The position numbers and the translations under genes are program-made. The notes under the pieces were generated by a model that saw only the letters and a program-made list of their open reading frames with translations, was not told where the DNA came from and did not search any database. A stretch of DNA of 64,000 nt from Linum tenue (Eukaryota; Streptophyta; Magnoliopsida; Malpighiales; Linaceae): the NCBI GenBank assembly GCA_946122785.1, contig CAMGYJ010000008.1, positions 11,681,475 through 11,745,474 on the forward strand, written 5' to 3'. Of this stretch, positions 48,342-59,099 are shown one piece after another. Position 1 is the first letter of the stretch. Each line of letters begins with the position of its first letter.

Positions 48342-51300
48342 TCACATTATTTGGGGGCATTCTCTAGTAGCATTTGAGGCTTCTGCCTTTGCGAGCTTAC
48401 CCTCCCTGACATCATGTTGTGAACCGTGAGGAGACACCCTCCAGATATTGCTAAACATAAGAACAACATACATCAACATCAGTAGGTGAATCAAGGCTGG
48501 TGCTCAGTTATGTGATAGGGTGTAACAAAGGAACAAAACATTTAGACAAAAGTGGAAGGAACTTTATGTTATATTGTGGTTTACAGGTTTAGCTATACAT
48601 ATGGCAAGGCTGGATTGAAACCCAGAATAAGCTGATCGATCACATGACTAAATACATGAATTAAGTCAAGGAATGTGGGAGAGACTCATGAGGTCGCTGC
48701 AATCCCCCCTTGAAAAGTATAAGAGAAAAGCTCAATATTATATTACAATTAATTAATTATTTTCAGCAAAATAACAAAATAATTTGCAATAAAAACATTA
48801 AAATGAAATTTATTTAGTTATATAAATGATGGATGGAAGGCTTTGGAAGTTTGGATAGTGAAAATTAATGACAGAAGGCTTTTCCATATGATTCCATTAA
48901 GAAAAGGCTTAGTATATACATGCTTGAAACACCAGTTTCCAAGTGCTAAATACTACAGCTCAAATTCATCACTTAGATGGATGGAGCACAAAGAGATGCC
49001 AAATAAGGCACATAACACTTCCACAGATATCTTTCCTAGACTTGCCATTATAAAACACAAAGGAAACTACATTAGGGGAGCATGGGGTATAAATGATTAA
49101 TCACTAATCAAGATTAACGATTTGGTGAGGATCCCTGCATGTCAGGTTACATATAGTTAAACAGACAGGAAACTGGAATTAGTTATCCCTCACTTTTCCG
49201 CTAACCCTCCCTACTTCTCAAATTAATTGTGCAAGGCACACTCTTTAAAGAAACAACAGTACGACATATCAGTTCTTAGTTACTCCGGACTTTTCACCTT
49301 GACTGTGCTCCACGACTTCATTGGGACAAAGCAATATAGCCTCAAATCCTCATTCTAACCTCAATCACAATCCAAAACAAACTTCATAACCTGCAACTAC
49401 CAACTCACTCGAAGAAAAGTAAACAACTATGCTAAAATAACAGGACCTGGACTTTTGGGTGATATAGCGCCTTTTAAGATGATTATTTGCAAGGAAATTG
49501 GACTCTCCAGGAGGGAAAATCATCCCCACAAATTCATTTCCTCCGAACCCGATATCATTGTTCAAGTTTGGAGATCATGTTTCCCTACTCTGGCTCTTCC
49601 ATTGTTCAATTGGTGTGCTTGGCACTAAACTTCCCTACTGCAATTCCTATATCACAACTTTCTTTTTTAAGCTTTGTAAATTTCATTCTAAATAAGCAAT
49701 GAACTGGGTCATTATTAAAATGGTTAATAAACCAAATCACAACCCTGCTTTGCTTAATCATTGAATGATGCAGTCAAAGTAAGTAAGAGCATAAATGAGT
49801 ACCTGTAAGTAGAAGTTCTCAATCACACAGCCTGTAGCCTCCTTCCCATTATCCGGTTTAATCCATTTAGAACTACCTCTGCCAATCATAGTTGCACAAA
49901 TTCAGATGGAGGAACTAAACACAGTAAGGGGAGACAAACGTGAGAAGGAAACATATTTAGGTTTTGCACATTCTGAAGAAGGAAACAGGCAGGCTGACCT
50001 TTCAGTAGCAGTGTATGATTTCAAGTGGTTTGCTCATTAAATCAAAACATCAACTCACAACCTAATGAACCAAAAAGCAACAATGTGTGATTTTGCAGAA
50101 ACTGGGTTTTCTAAATGGAAAAACAATATCAGAATACTGGGGAATCAAGCGCCACACTCAAATGTACTTGTATCCATAATGAAAGAAAATATAGTTGGGT
50201 GTATATATCTACATCAATGGAGGACAAGAAACAACCATTCAGCTTACAATTCACACACCTGTCTCTACTAACAACAAACAAACGAAATCAATTACTTATC
50301 TTTCAATAATCAGATTTATTGAAATAGTCCCCTTCATGTTTCAGAAGAGAATTCCACATCGACGCTACACAAACGAAATATTAGTGCAGAGAGAGCACTT
50401 CAAATAAACATGGAACCCCGTATTCATGCACTAACCTTCTGGGGTTCACATAAACCATTCGTCAAAATCACAGAAAGATAACTTAAGCTTCAGAACCAAC
50501 CTGCAGACAACAATAGATGACTCTTGAATGTCAATAGAACCACATGAAAGTCACAAATAGTTGAAGCCAGAAATAGTTGGAAGATACATAAAGAACAGAC
50601 TTGGCAGACATACTTTTATGTAGTTCCAATCCTGAATCTAGAGAGATCGCATATTATAGCTGTGATTACAATCAGTATGTGATTTTGTCTATTTTCCCCC
50701 ATGAATGAACTAATAGACCACATGTAGGTTGGATAGAGGGCTTCACGGGAACTATTCAAATATTTCATAAGTGCAGAAAGTGAATACGAAAAGTTACAGA
50801 AAGTGCTAGCATAAAGATTTTAAGAGGTTTAATTTGGTAGCTTTGAGCTATAGATACATCCTAATCAACTATTTCATGTCAAAGTAGTTTGATGTTTCAC
50901 ATTGTAATCATAAAGCAAACGCTTGACAGAAATAAGGATGCCTCTTAAATGAAACTAAGGAGGCATAAAACCTAGATAAGATAACAAACGACCACAAAAT
51001 TTATCACCCTTTGTAGATTCCTCCCAATTGCCAGAACTCACATCCAAAAGAACAACTCATCCAAGCAGAGAAAAATGATTCATATAAGGAAAGAGCAGGA
51101 TCCACGGAACCCAAGCTAAGCAATCTACAAAATACAAACCTAGTAAAGTAATCCCAGTCGGTAGCCAACTTTCACATTCATAAGTACATAGCTTTGTGTG
51201 TTCTAATATTAGTTAGTACGAAGATCACCACTGCTGAAAAATAGTTGTTTCAAACTTCTAAGGGTAGTGTGTGAACTAACCTAGGAAGAGAGCTCACCGG

Positions 51301-54300
51301 GTGGTTAGTTTCACTGCCATCATAACCATCACTGCCAAGGTAGCCCTGAGTCAAGCATTGGATGGCCAAAAAAATGTCCAGTGCCGGAGAATGCCAATTC
51401 GTTGTTCCTTAGTCTCTCAAAGTCCACTCAGCTTCTGAAATCGTGATTGAATGGAGTCTGGCTTTCTCATATTGATGCTAGAATGAGCTAAATTAACTTA
51501 GTTCATGCTATTGTAGAGAAACAATGAGATAGCAATGAAGAAAGTGAATGACATTAAAGAAGACTCAATGGCTGCATATGGAATCAAAACGTCAATTAAA
51601 CATAAAGGCTATCCCTACAGATTCGATGGTGTATTTCGGATTTGGAATGCACAATAACATCAAGTACCTGTGAAATCAGAAGTGAGAAGAAATAAACTGT
51701 ACCCGAAAGGGGTTAAACCAACCGTAGATGGTTTTGGGAACCACAGCCTGGGAAGAATTTTTTAAGAGTGCCGCAAATAGGAAGACTGGAGACCGCCAAA
51801 TTGAAAGCCTGTCACACACAATGATTCAATTTAAATGACAGCCGAAGTGAAGGTAGTCGCAACATGAGAAGCGATTCATCATTTGTAGCTAATGAGAGAA
51901 GCTCAGTAAACTGAAGCCGATTTCTTCGAATTTCCGTATTCAACAAAGCCATACCTATAGGATACAGGAGAGGAGGTGAGGACGAAGTGTAGAACACAAG
52001 AATTCCCAATTGGGATTTTAGGGATTGAGAAGAGCAGAAATTAGGGATTTGGAGAATTGGGGAAGAACAAGAGAGAGAATAGAGATTAGGGATTTGATAG
52101 TTTCTGTTTATTATTGCCTAATTCCCAAAACTAATGAAATGCGTCCTTAAGTAGTGTAAACCGAAATAACACAAAATAACAAGTTTGCCACTCCTTCCCT
52201 CCCCCTCTTTGGCCGACCGGCCCTCTCCCTCCTAACCCGGAATCGGGTTTCCTACATCCCCTCCTCCTTCAGAATCGACATCGGCCTCGATGTCGAAAGC
52301 CGGGAATCTCTGGCGTAGCACCTCTGACTCCTCCCAAGCCGGGGATCTCGCTGCCCGGCTTCCTCGACAACCCATCCGCCACCACATTAGTGGGTCCCGG
52401 TCGATAGTGAATCTCATAATCGTAGCCTAGCAGCTTCGATACCCACTTGTGCTGATCCGGAGTAGATACCCGCTGCTCGAGGAGGTGCTTCAAGCTCTGA
52501 TGATCGGTGTAGATGTGAAACTTCTGCCCCAGGAGATATGGCCGTCAAGTCTGCACTGCAGTAATAATCGCCTGCATCTCCTTCTTATACGTAGACCAAG
52601 CCTCCTTGGAGGGGGCTAGCGTCTTGCTCATGAAAGCAATGGGATGGCGGTCCTGAGATAACACCGCCCCTATTCCCCGGCCCGATGCATCCGGTTCCAC
52701 ATGCTTCCACTGCACCAAACTCTCTTCCACCAGCCGCCCTCCTCTCTTTGTCCACCGGGTCTCTAGTACCTTGAGAGGAACGAGCTCCAAGTCACAATCT
52801 GCTGTCACCGGAGGAGCCGTCGACGTCACCCTGTCCGCCTGGCCCCGGTACTTCTTCAGCAAGGAAATGTGGAACACCGGGTGTATGCGCGAACCTGCAG
52901 GCAGCTGTAGGCGATAAGCAACTGGGTTGACCTTGTGGATGATCTCGTACGGCCCGAAGTACCTAGCTGCCAGCTTCTGGTATGCCCGCCTGAAAACCGA
53001 GGACTGCCGGTAGGGGTGCAACCTCAACAGAACCCAGTCTCCCACCTCAAACTCCTCTTCCCGCCGCCCTGCATCCTCGGCCTGCTTCATCCTGTTGGAC
53101 GCGGCAGCCAAATTAGTCCTCAACTGCTCCAGAGCTTCATCTCGCGCGCTCAACCACTTGTCCACCGCATCCACCGAGCTCGACCCGCCTCTGTACTGTA
53201 CCAACGTCGGGGGTGATCTCCCATACAGCGCCTCGAACGGAGTCATCTTAATAGACCTGTGAAATGTGGTGTTATACCACAATTCTGCCCAAGGAAGCAT
53301 GGCCAGCCACTGCCGCGGCTGCTGATGGGTAAAGCACCTGAGATACTGCTCCAGGTACTTGTTAACTATCTCCGTCTGTCCATCAGTCTGCGGATGGTAG
53401 GCCGAGCTCATGCGTAGTACAGTCCGTGCCATGGCGAAAACCTCCTGCCAAAACCTGCTCAAGAAAACCGGGTCGCGATCACTGACAATAGACCTGGGGA
53501 ATCCATGATGGCGCACCACTCCCAGGACAAACTGCTCGGCCACCATCTTCGCCGTGTACGGGTGTGCTAAGGGCATAAAGTGAGCATACTTCGTGAGCCG
53601 ATCCACTACTACGAACAAAACCGTCTTCCCACCCGAAGGAGGCAACCCCACTATAAAGTCCATGCTGATGTCTTCCCATACCCGTTCCGGGACCGGCATC
53701 GGCTGTAGAAGGCCGGCGGGTCGCAGGTAAGACAACTTCACTCTCTGACATGTATCGCATGACTCCACATAGTCTCGCACTGCCTGTGCCATCCTGGGCC
53801 AGTAGAAATGGCCCTTAATCCTGCGAAGCGTCCTCTCGGCGCCGGAATGCCCTCCCAACGGAGAGTCATGGAACTCCTAAAGTACCGAAGTGACCAGGTT
53901 CGAGCCAGGAGGAAGGACTACTCGACCTTTGAACGTCACCAGCCCCTGCCGAAATAAATAATGACCCGGGTTATCGCTCACTGCGATTTCCCGGCATTCC
54001 TGCAAGTACTGACTGGTCTCCATGGATGCCCGTAACTCATCCCAAAACTGCGGAACAGGCCCTGTCACTGCAGCGAGGATCTCGCTGCCCGGCTTCCTCG
54101 ACAACCCATCCGCCACCACATTAGTGGGTCCCGGTCGATAGTGAATCTCATAATCGTAGCCTAGCAGCTTCGATACCCACTTGTGCTGATCCGGAGTAGA
54201 TACCCGCTGCTCGAGGAGGTGCTTCAAGCTCTGATGATCGGTGTAGATGTGAAACTTCTGCCCCAGGAGATATGGCCGCCAAGTCTGCACTGCAGTAATA

Positions 54301-56808
54301 ATCGCCTGCATCTCCTTCTTATACGTAGACCAAGCCTCCTTGGAGGGGGCTAGCGTCTTGCTCATGAAAGCAATGGGATGGCGGTCCTGAGATAACACCG
54401 CCCCTATTCCCCGGCCCGATGCATCCGCCTCGATCACAAATGGCTTGGAGAAATCCGGCATGGCTAGAGTCGGAGTGGTCGTCATAGCCTGCTTCAGCCG
54501 CTGAAATGCAGCCTCCGCTGCTGGTGACCAGACAAACCCCCCTTTCTTCAGTAAGTCCGTCAATGGCCGGGCGATCATGCTGTACCCCTGCACAAACTTC
54601 CGGTAATACCCGGTCAGACCCAGGAAACCACGCAACTCAGTCACTGTCGTGGGAACCGGCCAGTCTACCATGGCCTGAATTTTGGTCTGGTTCACCTTCA
54701 CACCCTGCGGAGTCACCATGTGACCCAAATACTCCACCTCCTGCACCCCGAACTCGCACTTGGATGCCTTGATATAATACTGATTTGCCCGGAGAACCTC
54801 GAATACTGCCTGCAAGTGAGCCAAATGATCTGCCCAAGAAGGGCTGTAAATCAGGATATCATCGAAGAAAACCAGGACATACCGGCGCAGTAGGGGCCGA
54901 AAAATCTCATTCATGGCTGCCTGGAAGGTGGACGACGCATTGCACAATCCGAATGGCATCACCAAGTACTCATAGTGCCCGTTATGGGTGCGAAACGCCG
55001 TCTTATGGACATCCTCCTCCTGCATCCGGATCTGGTGATAACCTGCCCGCAGATCCAGCTTCGAAAAATAGCGGGATCCATGAAGCTCATCCAACATATC
55101 ATCCACTGTCGGAATGGGGAAACGATCCTTTACTGTAGCTGCATTCAAAGCCCGATAATCCGTGCAGAAGCGCCAGGTCCCATCCTTCTTCCTCACTAAC
55201 AACACAGGCGATGAGAATGGGCTAGTGCTCGGTCTGATCAAGCCCGTGAGCAGCATCTCAGAGACCTGTCGCTCAATCTCCTCCTTCTGCGAATGCCCAT
55301 ATCTGTACGGCCTCACATTCACCGCCTCCACTCCCTCTTTCAACTGAATCTGATGATCAACCAGTCGGTGAGGAGGTAAGGTAGTGGGAGTCTCGAATAA
55401 ATCCGAGTAATGGCCAAGCAGCTCCTGAAGCTCCGGGTGGAGCACCGGCGGCGCCCCTTCCTCGATCGGCCAACACAGAATGGCCAAATCGGCCTCGCCC
55501 TCCGGACCACAGTCCTCAATCGCGATAGGACCAGCCACGGTGGTGAGGCCCTGCAGCAGCCAATCCTTATCCCTCCATTTGAAACGCATGGTCAACCTAC
55601 GCCAATCACTAGTCACAGGACCCAAGCTCTGTAGCCATGGAATCCCCAAAATAATATCGAATCCCTTGATTGGCAGTATATACAGATCAGTGCATATAGG
55701 CAGACCCTGAATTTCCAAAGATATACCTCGAAGTACTCCTCCACAGCTTAGTGTAGAGCCATTCGCCACCTTCACCACCATGGAATCAGTGGCCTCGGCC
55801 ACCTGTTGCAGTTGCTTGGCGAATTCCTCGCCTACAAAGTTCAAGGACGCGCCACTGTCGACCAGAGTGATGGCCAACCGATCCTCGATTCGTGCTCGGA
55901 AACGGAGAGTACCCGGGGAGGCCCAGCCCGCCATCGAGTGCAGCGAGAGGCAGGGTTGGGGCGCGCCTCGCGCGTCGGGGGTGGTCGCGGCAGTCGCCGC
56001 AGGTCGGGGCGTCGGGGGCGCGGCGGCGGCGCTCGGCGCGGAGCAGGCCGGCGACGCGGGTGGGGCGGCGGCGCGCGGCGCTGGGGAGGCCGGCGGGGGC
56101 AGGCACGCGGCGGCGGGGGTCGCCGGGTCGGTGCGCGCGGCCTCGGGTTCGGCGGGCAGCCACCTTCGCCCGATGTTGCGTGCTCGGTTTCTCAAATCTG
56201 CCCATGACAGGTCCGAGAGTTTGGAAGAACTCATCGAAGATCGGGGCTCTGATACCAGATGTAGAACACAAGAATTCCCAATTGGGATTTTAGGGATTGA
56301 GAAGAGCAGAAATTAGGGATTTGGAGAATTGGGGAAGAACAAGAGAGAGAATAGAGATTAGGGATTTGATAGTTTCTGTTTATTATTGCCTAATTCCCAA
56401 AACTAATGAAATGCGTCCTTAAGTAGTGTAAACCGAAATAACACAAAATAACAAGTTTGCCACTCCTTCCCTCCCCCTCTTTGGCCGACCGGCCCTCTCC
56501 CTCCTAACCCGGAATCGGGTTTCCTACACGAAGCAGTGATGGGAAGGTAGGTAGAGGCGGTGAGGAGGAACTGAGGAACACCCAGATATCGACATTGGTA
56601 GCAGAGGAAGGGTGTAGGTGAACCGTAGGAGGAAAGAATCGCTGACTCCGACACCTCTGTTCGTCGCGACGGATTGAAGGGGTAACCGCAAGGGTATTAG
56701 TGGGCCGTAAGAAGAATCGCCGATTGGCTGCAGGTGATTTGAATAGGGATTTGAAAGAAAGCCGATTTGTACAGATGAAGACACCAATTGAAAGAGAGTG
56801 TTGGACAC
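48342..56808 (-). CDS. Candidate unrecognised minus-strand gene, first exon split by a retrotransposon
   Basis: I do not recognise this product. Exon-like pieces on the minus strand: (a) 56808-56529 continuing at 51982-51955 once the gypsy element and one target duplication are set aside, beginning MSNTLFQLVSSSVQIG; (b) 51808-51703, whose phase fits (a), containing SIWRSPVFLFAALLK; (c) up to about 51301, containing NWHSPALDIFLAIQC; (d) 49878-49803, containing SSKWIKPDNGKEATG; (e) 48450-48342, containing NIWRVSPHGSQHD and ending at a TGA. Pieces (a)-(b) join in frame, but the links (b)-(c), (c)-(d) and (d)-(e) do not all fit, so exons are missing or some pieces are not coding. The serine-rich N-terminus could be an organelle-targeting sequence. 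It could equally be a long non-coding RNA or a decayed gene. Confidence 0.3.
51988..52256 (-). repeat. gypsy 3' LTR (269 bp)
   Basis: TG...CA bounded, identical by eye to 56260-56528. In element orientation this is the downstream LTR and follows the polypurine tract. Confidence 0.95.
52257..52267 (-). other. Polypurine tract of the gypsy element
   Basis: The minus strand reads GGAGGAGGGGA immediately before the 3' LTR, the expected plus-strand primer site. Confidence 0.85.
52343..52693 (-). repeat. 351-bp duplicate of the gypsy RNase H segment
   Basis: This matches 54077-54427 (offset 1734) with a single difference noticed, T at 52545 against C at 54279. The inner junction occurs at GGATGCATC, a sequence expected on both sides, which suggests microhomology-guided template switching. 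The length is a multiple of three. Confidence 0.93.
52545..53876 (-). pseudogene. gypsy integrase fused to a duplicated RNase H segment
   Basis: In frame with the upstream pol after the TAG, this encodes FHDSPLGGHSGAERTLRR, the zinc-binding HHCC region (CDTCQRVK), the DDE core (SMDFIVGLP, SDRDPVF, the following E in QTEIVNKYLEQ) and the C-terminal region HPVFHISLLKKY through SLVQWKHVEP. Then the frame passes without a break into DASGRGIGAVLSQDRHPIAF, a copy of the RNase H segment. It ends after IITAVQT at a TGA created by one substitution (52545) relative to the source copy. Without the insertion, the natural pol end (LRQRFPAFDIEADV, about 52270-52330) would follow directly. Confidence 0.9.
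53877..56234 (-). CDS. gypsy protease-RT-RNase H polyprotein (gag mostly deleted)
   Basis: The open frame of 785 residues starts only 25 nt from the primer-binding site. Residues 1-25 look like a gag or leader remnant. Residues 26-100 are Pro/Ala-rich, low complexity and very GC-rich. The aspartic protease motif LVDSGASLNF is at about 124-133, followed by DIILGIPWLQ. RT blocks include WRFCTDYRALNAATVKDRFP, YFSKLDLRAGYHQI, MPFGLCNA and the catalytic FFDDILIYS. RNase H follows (FVIEADASGRGIGAVLSQ, IYTDHQSLKHLL). The frame ends at a TAG (53877-53879) in what is normally continuous pol. Integrase coding resumes in the same frame right after it, so a single nonsense change separates them. Confidence 0.9.
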   Translation of the reverse strand: MSSSKLSDLSWADLRNRARNIGRRWLPAEPEAARTDPATPAAACLPPPASPAPRAAAPPASPACSAPSAAAAPPTPRPAATAATTPDARGAPQPCLSLHSMAGWASPGTLRFRARIEDRLAITLVDSGASLNFVGEEFAKQLQQVAEATDSMVVKVANGSTLSCGGVLRGISLEIQGLPICTDLYILPIKGFDIILGIPWLQSLGPVTSDWRRLTMRFKWRDKDWLLQGLTTVAGPIAIEDCGPEGEADLAILCWPIEEGAPPVLHPELQELLGHYSDLFETPTTLPPHRLVDHQIQLKEGVEAVNVRPYRYGHSQKEEIERQVSEMLLTGLIRPSTSPFSSPVLLVRKKDGTWRFCTDYRALNAATVKDRFPIPTVDDMLDELHGSRYFSKLDLRAGYHQIRMQEEDVHKTAFRTHNGHYEYLVMPFGLCNASSTFQAAMNEIFRPLLRRYVLVFFDDILIYSPSWADHLAHLQAVFEVLRANQYYIKASKCEFGVQEVEYLGHMVTPQGVKVNQTKIQAMVDWPVPTTVTELRGFLGLTGYYRKFVQGYSMIARPLTDLLKKGGFVWSPAAEAAFQRLKQAMTTTPTLAMPDFSKPFVIEADASGRGIGAVLSQDRHPIAFMSKTLAPSKEAWSTYKKEMQAIITAVQTWRPYLLGQKFHIYTDHQSLKHLLEQRVSTPDQHKWVSKLLGYDYEIHYRPGPTNVVADGLSRKPGSEILAAVTGPVPQFWDELRASMETSQYLQECREIAVSDNPGHYLFRQGLVTFKGRVVLPPGSNLVTSVL
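56246..56257 (-). other. Primer-binding site, initiator tRNA-Met type
   Basis: Two bases inside the 5' LTR, the minus strand reads TGGTATCAGAGC, the standard plant retrotransposon PBS complementary to the 3' end of initiator methionine tRNA. Confidence 0.9.
56260..56528 (-). repeat. gypsy 5' LTR (269 bp)
   Basis: TG...CA bounded, identical by eye to 51988-52256. In element orientation this is the upstream, promoter-bearing LTR, next to the primer-binding site. Confidence 0.95.
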
Positions 56809-56877
56809 AACAGAGGAATCGAACGCCTTCTCCTTCGCCGGGAACCGCTAGTTCGGAATATCGGAAGAGAACGTCAT

Positions 56878-57250
56878 CTGGCTAGAGACAGCGCGCTGAC
56901 TGTTTTCGGTGGTGACGACATTGAACGGAGCGAGCGCTGATCGGAGAACATAAAAATCACCAGGCCCGTTCAACGTCGCAATATAATCGTGAAGACAAAG
57001 AACGGGGAGAGCACTGCTCCGACTGACCACACAAAATAAGGCCAACGGATTCCGTCTGTGAAGACACTGGCCAGAGACAGAGCGCTCACTGTATTCGACG
57101 GTGAAATCAATGAAGGGAGCGAGAGCTGATCGTACCGACTGAACAAAAACCCACCAGGCCCGTTCAACGCAATATGAACCGGGGTATTTTTTCCGTGTCC
57201 CAAAATACCCCTCCGACAAACGCTCCGGAGGCAGCAATTTCAAAATGGAG
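56878..57250. repeat. ~189-bp diverged tandem repeat
   Basis: CTGGCTAGAGACAGCGCGCTGACTG at 56878 recurs as CTGGCCAGAGACAGAGCGCTCACTG at 57067. Matching later blocks include GGAGCGAG, GCTGATCG and CACCAGGCCCGTTCAACG. The copies have substitutions and small indels. It lies just upstream of the first exon of the candidate minus-strand gene. Confidence 0.75.
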
Positions 57251-57461
57251 CTTCAGTTTTAGGCTTCAGCGTATTATAATTAAAGTAGACTTGGGCAGGA
57301 TGGTGGTGGAAGTGCAAAGAGAAAATGACTACGTCACCTTCTCTCTTTCCCTTGAGATGTGATACAATTCCACATTGAAAGAAGAAGAAGAAGTTTGAAG
57401 TGGAAAACCACTATATAAAACAAATTCAAGTCTGTGGCTAACTTGTGGGTTATGGGCATGA

Positions 57462-58725
57462 TGCCCTGTTCACTTCCCATTTCATTTTCTGTTTTTTGGT
57501 TAAAAAATAAAAATCAGGAAACAAATGGAAATAAAACGTGTTCACTTGACCATTCCATTTTCCCTAAAAAAAACCCAATTATTACAAATGGGAAAACCAT
57601 TAATAGTCGTTTTTCGAATATAATGAGACGGGTTATCCCCCCGTTTCCCAGCGGAAAACGTACTAATCCCTCAAACCGACCCGCGTTCGATTCATCACAG
57701 ACGCTTTTTTTTACCCTTTTTACTTCTAGCTCCTAAGCGCTGCCGTTTTTGCCCTCCTAAGCGCTGCCGTTTTTCCCTCCAGCAACCCTAGAAGAAACTG
57801 TAAAAAAAAAACCCTAGAAGACGACTTCCTTCGGCCGCCATCATCTTCCTCTCCTCCCTCCAGCCTCGAATCCCACTTCGTTCGCCACACCTCGCCGCCA
57901 TCGTCTTCCTCTCCTCCCTCCAGCCTCGAATCCCACTTCCTTCAACATCTCGCTCGCCGCCATCCGCCACACCCGCCGCCATCCGCCACACCTCGCCGCC
58001 ATCATCTTCCTTCTATCTCTCGCTCTGCCGCCAACCGCCATACCCCGCCGCCGTCATCTTCCTCTCCCTCCATCGTCTTCCTCCTGCTAGCGACCCATTG
58101 TATATTCATCTCTCTAATTGAAAGGTCGTTTATCTGGTATTTGCGAATCATAACTTTTTCTACAGCTTTTGATTCTTCTTTAATCTTTATCAAATGTTAC
58201 TGTTCGTGCACATCTAGTCTAGCAAGAGTAGGGAATCTGTCGTTTCGAGATTGTTGAGAACATGCTTTCAGGAATAAGGTAATGACAACCAGTTCTTCCT
58301 GTCTTTGAAATGTACTTTGAGGCAGCATTACTATATCGCAGACTTTTGTTGCAAAAGCTTGAATGTTCTTTGCTAGTGGTTACTGTAATGATACTTGCAG
58401 TGGGGTATTGAGGATGCCAGAAGCAACTAAACACTATTAGTGTATCTTGTATTCTGTTTATTTGTAGTTTAAATACTATTTAATTCAAATTAAAAATTAT
58501 AATCATGTCTAGGGCTGTATGATAATCAAGAATCAGAAAACAGAATGAAGCAACTAAACAGGTTTTCATTTCAAAACTCAATTTCAGAACCCACCAAAAT
58601 TCTCAGCTAAACAAAGTTTTTTCAGGTTTTGTTTTTTCAGGAAATGACAGCTTCATTTCCGTTTTAATTTTGTTTTCTGTTGTGGCAGCTAACAGAAATA
58701 GAATGGCAAGTAAACGGCCCATCAA
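57462..58725. mobile_element. Probable TIR element (~1.26 kb) with internal minisatellite
   Basis: The left end (TGATGCCCTGTTCACTTCCC, then ATTTCATTTTCTGTT) matches the right end in reverse complement (TGATGGGCCGTTTACTTGCC, then ATTCTATTTCTGTT) over about 35 bp. Inside, 57725-57780 contains a 24-bp direct repeat with TCCTAAGCGCTGCCGTTTTT. At 57834-58080 a CT-rich 61-bp unit (CGCCGCCATCNTCTTCCTCT, then CCTCCAGCCTCGAATCCCAC) is repeated with partial copies. No transposase was found. The target duplication is not clear because the left flank is itself palindromic around GGGCATGATGCCC. Confidence 0.55.
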
Positions 58726-59091
58726 GCTTAAGCAATATTTGTCGAGCCTGAGCTGGCAAAAGTTTTGCTTAATTTGTATTTATATTTGTCGATGATCATC
58801 ATTGTTTTTCTTTACCTTGATTGCTGGCATTTATATATTTATTTTAGCCAATGTTGCATTTAATAGAGGGTTAATTAGGGGCCGATCATGTTCCTTGATG
58901 CATTAGGGATTGTCGTTGGAAGTAAGCAAGGTTAGCTTGAACTTTCTATTTAAAATGTCCGCCATGAGACCAAATATGTTAAAAATGGCTAAAAATATCA
59001 CAAATAAGTTCATCTATATGTGCTTCTACTAAGGCGAAATGAAATGGCCAGTGGAGTCGGCAACCCAACAATAGATGCGTAGGAAGTTCAT
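58726..59091. other. Intergenic region
   Basis: No gene or RNA was recognised. It lies between the TIR element and the left target duplication of the hAT element. Confidence 0.4.
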
Positions 59092-59099
59092 GTTTGACA

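Larger units (their letters stand above)
51988..56528 (-). mobile_element. Young Ty3/gypsy LTR retrotransposon, gag-deleted and rearranged
   Basis: It has two 269-bp LTRs (51988-52256 and 56260-56528), each starting TGTAGAACAC and ending TTTCCTACA, and they look identical by eye. A 5-bp duplication CGAAG flanks it (51983-51987 and 56529-56533). On the minus strand the order is PBS, protease, RT, RNase H, integrase, PPT, which is the gypsy order. Gag is almost absent: only about 25 residues plus a Pro/Ala-rich stretch precede the protease. A TAG at 53877-53879 cuts pol, and 351 bp of RNase H are duplicated behind the integrase. Identical LTRs imply very recent insertion, so the defects must largely predate insertion, and it was probably mobilised in trans. 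Confidence 0.95.

Noticed and set aside
49365..49565. Minus-strand frame containing DIGFGGNEFVGMIFPPGES as an exon of the candidate gene
   Set aside because: It looks protein-like, but no splice borders consistent with the neighbouring blocks were found.
55780..56316. Plus-strand Ala/Gly/Arg-rich open frame at the gypsy 5' end
   Set aside because: It is the antisense of the Pro/Ala-rich, very GC-rich stretch of the gypsy polyprotein and runs into the LTR.
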